From Mnemiopsis leidyi (taxonomy: Eukaryota > Ctenophora > Tentaculata > Lobata > Bolinopsidae), in NCBI GenBank assembly GCA_000226015.1, contig JH153466.1:52287-75096 (forward strand): a stretch of 22,810 bases of DNA, written 5' to 3'. Below are positions 10,601 to 17,443 of this stretch, in pieces; position 1 is the stretch's first letter, and every line of letters begins with the position of its first letter. The notes beneath the pieces are model-generated. The model had not been told where the DNA came from. It saw nothing but the letters and a program-made list of their open reading frames with translations, and did no database searches. Both the position numbers and the translations under genes were made by a program.

Positions 10601-12700
10601 GTATTTTAACCTAAAAAGTAACCTAAACACGTGATAAAGATCACGTGATCAAAGCAGACCACGTGATCTTACCAGATGAAGTGACCGATAAACGCGGAAA
10701 ATGAACGTTCATTCGAAAGAGTTAAAATGGTTCTGGCTGCAAATGACATGTCAAACAAATGACGCTTTATACCATCTGTTTCTGCTAAAACATAATTTCA
10801 TGATCACAGCCTGAGCTATAAGACAAAACGTAGGGAAACAGACGTCCGTCCCATGTCCCGAGAGAATTCAATAGAAGAATAAGCGAGCTCCATGAACACG
10901 ACTGTTAAGTAAGTATTAAATCATGAAATCTCAAATCTGATGGCTCGTGAGGCCTACTTGAACTTAAATACAACCAAAACTAAATGATTTTAATTAGCAG
11001 AATTAGGAGGAATTAAATGATAGATTGAGATCAGTCAAAGTTAATCGAAGTACGACTAGGATTGATCGATATATATCGCTGCTAATCTAAATTCATGATC
11101 ATCATATACATCATCATATTATTTACTTAATTCAATTCGAATTTTTGCTATGCGCGAAGTTTGGTATCCTTCCAATCGATACAAAAAGAAAGTTTTCGCG
11201 CGTTCCGTTCAGTGGAATCTCTTCGCGGGGAAACCCACTTGATTTCGCTGGCAGAATGGCACGATTCCAACTGCCAACATCCTACAATATAAATACCAAC
11301 AAAAACTACCCCAACAAACACCCCAACTCACCAGATCCAGCAGAGGAACCAGGCGTGGTGTTCTCGTATCTACTTGACTCCCCCACTGTCTTGACCTCAC
11401 TTATAACCCCACGTTTCTTGATCCGGAACATGCCTGCCAGCGATGTTTGGTTCTGGGGAGACTTCAGAGAGTTTCCTAATGGCCGAGCTGTAGATAGTCC
11501 GGGGAGAGGCTTGCTTGGTTTGGAGAGAGACGATTTAGAGATTTGAGGAGATTTCTCAGCAGCTATTCGAGATGTGTTTGGTAGTATCGCGCTGGATGTT
11601 GGAGTCTCGGTGTTTGAGGCCGCGTTTAGTTGTTTGTCAAGGGTTAGAATGTTGTTCCTGAATAGTTTGTAGATTGAATGCCTTTATTGTGCTGTGTATC
11701 TCATCAAAATAATATGTTAAAGTGTTTCAAACAAAATTTCGTGCACAAAGTAAGTCTAAATCAATTACAAGTTTATAAACAGTCATTAAAAGTAATCGTT
11801 GAAACAAAGGAGACAACTTTGAAACTAGTAAGTACCTGGACATTTTGTAATGAACGGTTATCTGATTAACCAGTCTGTTTGTAGATAACGAGTTCTCAAA
11901 ACACTCCTGAAGTCAAATCGTACGTTTATATCTGGCTTATCTCAAGACGCCTTAAACCTACCACTAGACTTAATACACTTAAGTAAAATAAGTAAAATGG
12001 AGACAGCTAGTTTGTATCAACTACTGATTTGGAAATATTGGAAATAACTTGCCTCCTTGCAAATAGGACACTGTTTCTTACTTTCAACATGTCTTCTTAT
12101 GCAGATGGAACAAACTGTGATAATAATCGTCATTAATTTTAATCAGAAACATGGAAATAATAACTTTCAAAAACGGTCAGGAATTATTAAAGTAGTCTAA
12201 TATTAAGGATGCACGTTTCATGATATACTACACTACATGATATGCTACACTAGAAGTCTTGTTATTCAAACTCACAGTTGTGTTGACACTTGACGACGGA
12301 TGTCGCAGTAGTCATTATCTCACAACAGATCGGGCACCTCACTAGCTCGTCTATACACTGCAAAATGATTTGTTAGATAGCGATGCAAAAACATTGTATT
12401 CGACTAATTTTTGTTAATTATTAATGTGGATAACTAGCTTTTATTAATTTTTGGATAATGCAAGATAGATTTCACTTGATTCAATAAACCTATTGAACTA
12501 CTCAACATTAAACAACATTTTTAACATTTTCAAGTCGCAGTAAATCTGTAGACAAATATAAATCTGTAGACAAATAATAAATCTGTAAACAAATAATGAT
12601 GAAAACAATCACGATGATTAGAAAACAAAGCATTCGTGTATTTACATACCCTCAAGTTCTTGTCTCTGAAATCTTCAGGAGAGTCGATATCAAAGTCCAT
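4640..12700 (-). CDS. RAD18: RAD18 E3 ubiquitin ligase, partial (7 exons; C-terminus not found)
   Basis: RAD18 with RAD6 mono-ubiquitinates PCNA at stalled replication forks. Exons on the minus strand: 12650-12700, 12276-12357, 12053-12114, 11836-11861, 11332-11657, 5122-5199 and 4640-4858. They join in frame to 281 codons plus one base. Residues 25-63 form a C3HC4 RING (C25, C28, C41, H43, C46, C49, C60, C63). Residues 187-206 form a UBZ4 ubiquitin-binding finger (C187, C190, H202, C206) with the same ligand spacing as human RAD18. Residues about 232-266 form a SAP DNA-binding domain (NLVWNVMSDKQLRAECKKHN). The last exon ends at a good GT donor, so the gene continues. The Rad6-binding region was not recognised in 1-4638, so it lies beyond the left edge or is too diverged to see. 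The start at 12700 matches the short N-terminus before the RING. Intron 5 is 6.1 kb and hosts an antisense gene. Confidence 0.95.
4859..5121 (-). other. RAD18: RAD18 intron 6
   Basis: This short intron (263 bp) splits the UBZ4 finger exon from the SAP exon. The donor is GTAAAA at 5121 and the acceptor is TTAG at 4859. The split codon is C plus AA (Gln), in the same phase as the other exon joins require. Confidence 0.8.
5200..6240. other. RAD18 intron 5, left part: no gene seen
   Basis: Intronic DNA. The only structure seen is a (TG)n(CG) microsatellite at about 5710-5743. The open frames at 5035-5256 and 5347-5568 on plus lack recognisable features; the first is partly the complement of the UBZ4 exon. 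Confidence 0.6.
5710..5743. repeat. (TG)n microsatellite with regular CG interruptions
   Basis: A run of TG dinucleotides is interrupted twice by a CG at a spacing of 12 bp, giving a higher-order period inside the simple repeat. It lies in RAD18 intron 5. Confidence 0.85.
6245..6575. repeat. 11-bp minisatellite, about 30 degenerate copies
   Basis: The unit is roughly TTACAGCCTAG or TTACAGCTTAG, repeated for about 330 bp. The best-preserved core is 6355-6530. Variants include TTAAAGCCTAG, TTATATCTTAG and TTGCAGCTTAG. It lies in RAD18 intron 5, upstream of the nested gene. All three frames contain stops, so it is not coding. Confidence 0.9.
6826..6967. mobile_element. Short inverted-repeat element related to the 4225-4436 MITE
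   Basis: The left arm GAGAATGGTATTTCTGGGGA (from 6828) continues AGGGTCACTAAAT and matches the left end of the MITE at 4225. An imperfect reverse complement (ATTGGTGACCCCTCATAAAA) ends near 6960. The element is about 140 bp and is not coding. The outer limits are uncertain. Confidence 0.5.
6968..7915. other. RAD18 intron 5, DNA upstream of the nested gene
   Basis: No coding region is recognised. 7782-7812 holds a 16-17-bp direct duplication (TCTAACGTACAAATAT). 7836-7880 holds a small palindrome around ACACAGTGTGT. The promoter or 5' leader of the plus-strand gene at 7916 must lie here if it has its own. TATTCCAG ends two bases before the ATG and could be a splice acceptor for a 5'-UTR intron. 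Confidence 0.45.
7916..8890 (+). CDS. Carbohydrate sulfotransferase-like type II membrane protein, nested in RAD18 intron 5
   Basis: A single-exon 324-aa protein. A short basic N-terminus precedes one hydrophobic segment (about 17-37, VRVIVAILLLVIFTVKVTIL), then a basic stem, the layout of Golgi type II enzymes. The rest resembles the HNK-1/chondroitin-type sulfotransferase family (Sulfotransfer_2), which transfers sulfate from PAPS to glycans. A segment like the 3'-phosphate-binding motif is at 158-171 (LHMDNPLLRIYQYY). FGPTFLEFMIYLVD (228-241) and CYACDTEYDIIVRNQNEL (256-273) match family positions, and the end resembles the usual aromatic tail. N-glycosylation sequons occur at N78, N195 and N217. 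The 5'-phosphosulfate loop (around 117-132, NIESCSGNEENLL) lacks the family's usual Lys/Thr/Trp, and the Arg before the second motif's Asp is Met160, so catalysis is uncertain. It lies antisense inside a RAD18 intron. The family call is from motif memory. Confidence 0.75.
   Translation: MAVCLKRKSTYILVNPVRVIVAILLLVIFTVKVTILFHRRVPRRAHLNHGLMLDQAQSQANSQRLLKLLREELFERSNTSNCDNFRRCAAERKRALVNGCSQIDRFSSQFSGSHRTKYYYIYNIESCSGNEENLLDSLTFEVPTLKIKNTESANTRILHMDNPLLRIYQYYQTLKSGIGYLYLGEEIVYNYRNFNLSEIWKLPYIYDARLGLLWGNNDSENPYENPFGPTFLEFMIYLVDVNTIKPKNIAPTVQTCYACDTEYDIIVRNQNELTCFKSLTADDSTDYLSHEAKTEIYNSFYNLPEWVQAHVYEMYSTDLNTFLC
8891..9730. other. RAD18 intron 5, DNA downstream of the nested gene
   Basis: No gene is recognised. 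The open frames here are short and featureless. The 3' UTR of the nested gene should start here, but I see no clear AATAAA signal close to its stop. Confidence 0.4.
9731..10841. repeat. Foldback repeat cluster: two direct copies plus one inverted copy
   Basis: A block containing AATTCTGTTTCC and CAGCTCAGGCTG is present in direct orientation at about 9731-9822 and 9840-9940. A longer version (9874-10032) recurs inverted at 10701-10841, where CAGCCTGAGCTATAAG and GGGAAACAGA are the complements. The arms are about 140-160 bp, diverged, and separated by about 670 bp. Flanking duplications are not evident. This may be the ends of a foldback or MITE-type transposon, or two insertions of one repeat. 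The open frames at 9655-10079 are within it and are not genes. Confidence 0.7.
10033..10700. other. Loop of the foldback cluster, no gene seen
   Basis: No coding region is seen. It contains a 12-bp palindrome GATCACGTGATC near 10637 flanked by two more CACGTG sites (10628 and 10660), making three E-box-like hexamers in about 35 bp. Confidence 0.5.
10842..11331. other. RAD18 intron 5, right end
   Basis: AT-rich intronic DNA running up to the exon 5 donor GTGAGT at 11331-11326. No gene is recognised; the plus open frame at 11145-11546 is largely the complement of RAD18 exon 5. Confidence 0.6.
11836..11861 (-). CDS. RAD18: RAD18 exon 4, a 26-nt microexon
   Basis: This 26-nt exon encodes ITVHYKMS plus two bases of the next Arg codon. 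It bridges the end of the RING to the NNIL segment that human RAD18 also has (KNNRIL). It is bounded by AG upstream and GTACTTAC downstream. Without it the reading frame between exons 3 and 5 fails. Confidence 0.8.
12051..12052 (-). other. RAD18: GC splice donor of RAD18 intron 3
   Basis: Exon 3 ends AAGGAG and the intron begins GCAAGT, the strong consensus of the rare GC-AG class. The nearby GT (12048-12047) would leave one extra phase and shift exons 4 and 5 into early stops. The GC donor instead gives the expected protein CPICKE followed by ITVHYKMSRNNIL. The choice therefore rests on frame and homology. Confidence 0.85.
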
Positions 12701-14773
12701 AACTTTAACTTTGTAAACAACTTCAACTCCCTTAGTGTGGTTCTCATGTCATTTCTAACAGATAACAGTGTTAAAATGCGATATGGTCATAACTATAACC
12801 ATCACATTGAAGGTTATTTCAGTCAAGAATCGCACGTGATGTCGATTACATGTTAGATGTGGTTAGTTAACAAACATAATCAATAATGATAAGAGTTATT
12901 TCTAAGTTCCTATGCGGGTTTGTCATCTTATTCTCTATTGATAAGTATCAAAAAGCTTTACGTGCTCACAAAAATATTTCACGATATTTATATGCAATCG
13001 ATGTTACTCATGATACAGAACACTACACAGTATATCTTTTTCCAACAACTCAGTTTCTATTACATAAGCCACATGTTCAGCCATCTCAAATAAGCTTTAC
13101 CGACCGGGAACCCTGCTTCACTCACTAAACTCAAGTATCAAATTACATCATAATCCCTTACACCTTACACTACGACACAACCTTTTTCAGTGTCGTGTAC
13201 TCATGTAGATAGTGCGGACTGTTGTCTTCCATATTTGTTTCACCAGCCGGTGAGGTATTTGCGGAATGTATATTCTTGAAGTTGACTGTGAATAATGATC
13301 CTGTTATTGAAAGATTGCTGAGTAAAACAGCTGACACAAGGAGAATCTCTGAATGTTCTAGAAATGTTCGATTGTCCAGCGCTACGTAATTGTATCTACA
13401 CGGACTAGTCTGTTTTCATGAAGAACAAGCCTGCAGCAATTTGTGTACTAATCGTAAGTACTCAACTAGATATCCTACTCAGGTCCAATAGCAGTACCAG
13501 ATTCAAGCACTGGACTCTTAGAGTGGTGAAGATGACCGACATGTCTGAGTATAAAAGTGCAGGGAACAAAACATTTCCTGTAACTCCATAATATGTCCTT
13601 CAAACTTGTCTGAGGTCCTTTGTGACCTACATTTTAGACTGACATTATTGTGATTTACATTTTTAGACTTACATAATTGTGACCTACAATTGTGACCTAC
13701 ACAGCACACACACTTCGCTACATCACATTATTATGGTGGGAGATTGTCCAATTGCACTTCCACAACGAAACGTGGTATGACTTGTCGTCATGGCAACAGT
13801 AATTTTAACATCCTGTTTGAGATGTAGCTCTCTGAAGTCCCTTATCCCCTTAATTTCGTAATTGGCTACTACATTGGAGCTCCGTGTATATTGTACTCAT
13901 TCACGTGTCACGCTCAAATATGTTAGAATACATAATCTCAATACACAGTGCAGAGTTTTGTGGCAGTGAAATTTTAAAATTCGATCTTCAATGCAGACAG
14001 AGGGAACAGATAAGACGATGACATGCTGATCGACCAATATTTAAATGAGTTATTAGTATTAACCTCAACTCAGTAACTACATTCAACAATACTTTAATTA
14101 ATTACTTAATTAGCGAGGCCAGGTAATGATACACTACTCTGTAAGGTCCTATTACGTTCTTAAATTCTTAAATTCTTCTAAAACAATTCAGTCAAACGCA
14201 AGTTATAAAAGAATCATGTGTCAAATAGCTCATAACATCATTAAATACGTAAGATCTGAATATGTGCAACAATTAATGGTCGCACTAAATATGAACTATT
14301 GAATGATAAACTGTATTAAATCTAAATAGTTAATGTATATTATATGTTATACTTAATCAATTACCAAAGACACTCAACCCTGCCTTTAATTGATCCATAT
14401 CCTCTCATGCTGAAGAATTTTTCACTTACTTGTCGAACAAACCTATCAAATTATTCAAAGCTGAACATAAAATTAATACGCTTCAATTTTTAATTTTATG
14501 GCGTTACGAAAGGTTGCTGAAATGAACAGAATATTCCTCAAAAATGCCCTCGCCCCTCCAAATTAATAAAGAATTAAAGATTTAAAGTTGATCTCAAAGT
14601 CTAAAGGACAAATCGCCGATGCAATTTTAGTATTTAAGTGTTATTTGGAAATGGACTGCACAAGACAGACATCACAGGTTATAAGACATTGGGACAAGAA
14701 TACCAGAATGACGAGTCAAGAAGGAGACGATGGGACGATAAATAGATCTCTCCTGTCGGTGAGGGACGAGTGT
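12701..14773. other. Intergenic DNA between YjbQ-family gene and RAD18
   Basis: About 2.1 kb without a recognisable gene. It should hold the RAD18 promoter (right of 12700) and the 3' UTR of the upstream gene (left of 14774). Apart from a small tandem repeat at 13620-13702 I see only AT-rich DNA. The open frames at 12596-12856 and 12886-13128 (plus) and 13518-13709 (minus) have no domain features. Confidence 0.5.
13620..13702. repeat. 29-bp tandem repeat, about 2.7 copies
   Basis: The unit TGTGACCTACATTTTTAGAC plus TTACATAAT is repeated at 13620, 13649 and 13679. The last copies collapse to TGTGACCTACA in a 13-bp spacing. It is intergenic. Confidence 0.7.
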
Positions 14774-15308
14774 CTAGTTCTTAGTGTTTGGAGCACCAGA
14801 TAGGGTTATAACAATCTTCCTGGTACCCGCACAGTTTCGGTGTTCACACAGCCACAGTCCCTGGATGAGTTCAAGCTTAGAAGATATAAAATGGAGTACA
14901 AATCGTAGAAATAGAGTACAGTGGAAACTTCAAAGAAAGGGTGAAACACAAAATTATACGGTTCTGAAAATGTCTCATCTAATTTCTGAATGATCTTTTT
15001 CAGAAGCAAGGCCCAGACCAAAGGTTTTAGCTTTCTTGTGATATTGTAATTGCACTTAAAACGGGTGACCGACGACTTCACCACATGATTGGCAGTTCCC
15101 ACACCCTTAACAGGGTACCCAATCAATTTGACAGGTCGCTGGATCTGGTCACCTTCAATCCACCCTGTCAATCATGTGGTGAAGTTGTCCGGCAGCCCTT
15201 TAAAACAACAAGGGTAACCTTTACACCGTTACCACGCTTGAGTGCAACATTCAAACTTTAAAGCACCAGTAAACATTACATTAAACATATATATACATGT
15301 ATAATAAG

Positions 15309-15384
<76 letters not shown>

Positions 15385-16880
15385 ATACTGGATGCGAGAA
15401 GCAAACTATCGTACCTATCTGCTAACATTTCCTAAACTTGTTCCTCCATCGGCTATCCCTAAAACTAGAGGCTCTATTGTTCTAAGTAAGTTCCTGTAGT
15501 ACACTAACCTGCCACCTGCCGAGAGTGAGCTTGCCGTGGTGGATGGGGATGGTAATCTCACTTCCGATCAGCGTGCTCTTCACGTGGGCCGGCATGTCAT
15601 CAGGACCTTCACATGTGTGGGAATACTTGATGTTATCTTCGGGGGCAATCTTATTTAGCATCATCTCCATGTCATTCCTAGGAGGAAAGTGAAGGCGTTT
15701 TGTAAATCTTTGATTTAACTTCTGTATAAATTTGAGTATCGAAATATGAAATTATGGCTAAAGTTAGTTGTTCCCTATTTGATGAATGAATTATATATCT
15801 TTAAGGAATTTACCTGACATTAGGATCCCAATTCTCGTTAAGAGTGAGAGAAGCTGATGTGTGAAGTAGAATTATGTGACAAAGTCCCACTTTAAACTCC
15901 TCCAACTCCTTCACCTTCTCAATGTGTTCAGTTATGAGATGACAGCCACGTCCTGGATGGGAGGGTATATATTACAGTGATAAATGTAAACAGAAATAAT
16001 ATTTTTATTGCAGCTTAGTTTCATGAATTTGAATCATCTTACTGAGTATTCGATATTGGGATTGAAAAGGTACTAAAAGTCTCCTAGAAAAAAGATAGTG
16101 GTCAATATAAGGGAGTTGTAGAAGGTGAAGGGAGTATATCAAGTATTAAATTTAAGTAAGGATGTTTTTTTTCGTAAAATAGACTTTGAAGTCCAAGACG
16201 CGCGACGTGATAAATTTGTTAACAATTTGTTGAGGCGTACATTCCGCAGATTCAATTTATCAAAACAGTCCAGGAATTTCATGTTTGATGAGACTAAACA
16301 GTATTTGATTTCAGGACTTTAAAAACAACAAAAGTCTCTCAGAAAAAGAATAAAATTGTCAATTATTTAAAGGTGTAGGTCGTAGGAGGTGAGGGGAGTA
16401 TAGCAGGTATTGAATTTAAGTTTTTTCGTCAATTAGAAATGCGAGATCCAACTTTGTTGAGGCGTACATTCCGCAGATTCGATTTATCAAAACAGCCCAG
16501 GAATTTCATGTTTGATAAGACTAAACAGTAGTTAATTGCTGTCTGTAACAGGTTCAATTTTAGGCACGACAAGCAATGGCCTAGCATTCAGGGATGAATA
16601 TTAATTAGTGATAGCAAAATTAGAGAGGTCATTGAGGAAATTCATTTGGAGCTTTTGGCACTAAGTTAATTCCGTACCTTTGACAAGCAGTTACCGAATT
16701 AGTGTTCAAAATTTAGGAAAATCGCTATTATATAATCAATGATAACGAATGAATGTTTTTATCAAATTAGTAAACTCCGAAACTGTATGTTAACCACTTA
16801 CCTTTAGCCGGTAGGGTCATGGTACATTGGAACCAGAGGTTTCCAGCAATTGGACGGTCTGTCAGCTTCTTGTAACTCAT
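14774..16880 (-). CDS. UPF0047/YjbQ-family protein (4 exons, complete)
   Basis: Exons on the minus strand: 16802-16880, 15814-15952, 15509-15677 and 14774-14860, totalling 474 nt or 157 aa, the usual size for the family. All joins keep frame and have GT/AG borders. Family landmarks are present in order: [10 protein letters not shown] (15-24), GCHLIT (29-34), [17 protein letters not shown] (57-73), [14 protein letters not shown] (74-87), [17 protein letters not shown] (91-107), [14 protein letters not shown] (116-129), GLWLCEHR (130-137) and a closing ITLSG. The conserved histidines of the EGPDDMPAH block (H93, H104) are intact. Bacterial YjbQ has been reported to have secondary thiamine-phosphate synthase activity. 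The role in animals is not established to my knowledge. An in-frame TAG lies just upstream of the ATG. It reads in the same direction as MLH1, 563 bp downstream of the MLH1 stop. Confidence 0.95.
15063..15197. mobile_element. 135-bp MITE related to the FLYWCH element, in YjbQ-gene intron 3
   Basis: The ends are inverted: left GGGTGACCGACGACTTCACC and right, read on minus, GGCTGCCGGACAACTTCACC. Both continue CACATGATTG. The right end shares its first 16 bases with the left end of the 781-1827 transposon. An internal stretch including TTAACAGGGTACCCAATCAA also occurs, on the opposite strand, inside the right arm of that element (about 1757-1790). Flanks TTAAAAC on both sides suggest an imperfect 8-bp target duplication. 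It is non-coding. Confidence 0.75.
15309..15387. repeat. (TATATG)n microsatellite
   Basis: About 12 near-perfect copies of the hexamer TATATG lie in intron 3 of the YjbQ-family gene. The open frame of alternating Met-Tyr across it is a by-product. Confidence 0.95.
16072..16530. repeat. Tandem duplication of about 250 bp in YjbQ-gene intron 1
   Basis: Copy 1 runs from about 16072 to 16303 and copy 2 from about 16328 to 16530. The 3' part (from TGTTGAGGCGTACATTCCGC at 16229 and 16455) is nearly identical over about 75 bp, with only a few mismatches. The 5' part is more diverged and copy 2 lacks about 30 bp in the middle. The open frame at 16125-16322 lies in copy 1, and stops break the same frame in copy 2, so it is not coding. 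Confidence 0.85.
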
Positions 16881-17443
16881 GGTATTTCGGAGATCCCAAC
16901 TCTAGGTAGTTTACATACCCTACATGGCAATACTAGAAAGTTATTTTAGTATAGCCACAAAGTCGTTATATAAATTACATTTTAGTGCGGACTGGGGCTG
17001 TGATAAATTGTCTTGTTTTCCGTTAAACAGCAGAATAAATACTATTCTTTTCTTAAATGTTCAAAACATGCCTCTTTTTAATCAAGTCACGAAATTGATA
17101 GTTTTTTGTTGAGACGACTTAAACAGGTAAGGAAAACAAATTGGGGTATAGAAATTGAACCATAAATTTCATTTTAGAAATTGTTTCCTCTATTTAACAA
17201 TCCAGCTATGAAAAAATATATGAAATTCAATAAATTAGGTACTAACTAGCGAAATATAAAATGCTTAACAAATTATTTCTTCTGGAAACTTGATAATTCA
17301 TTACAAACGAAAAATAATGTTAAAAACATTTCCTGTCCCACGCACATTGTGCTAAATTATAGTTGAATATACAAGAGAAAATATAACTATTATTACAACC
17401 CACAGTAACAGTAAATAACAATCGGAACTGTAGATTATCAAAC
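16881..17443. other. Intergenic DNA between MLH1 and the YjbQ-family gene
   Basis: 563 bp of AT-rich DNA that must contain the MLH1 3' UTR and the promoter or leader of the YjbQ-family gene. I see no other gene and no strong poly(A) hexamer on the minus strand. Confidence 0.6.

Noticed and set aside
11145..11546. 133-codon plus-strand open frame
   Set aside because: Most of it is the complement of RAD18 exon 5, which is supported by frame-consistent splicing and homology.
15311..15499. Met-Tyr repeat open frame
   Set aside because: It is a translation of the TATATG microsatellite inside an intron.
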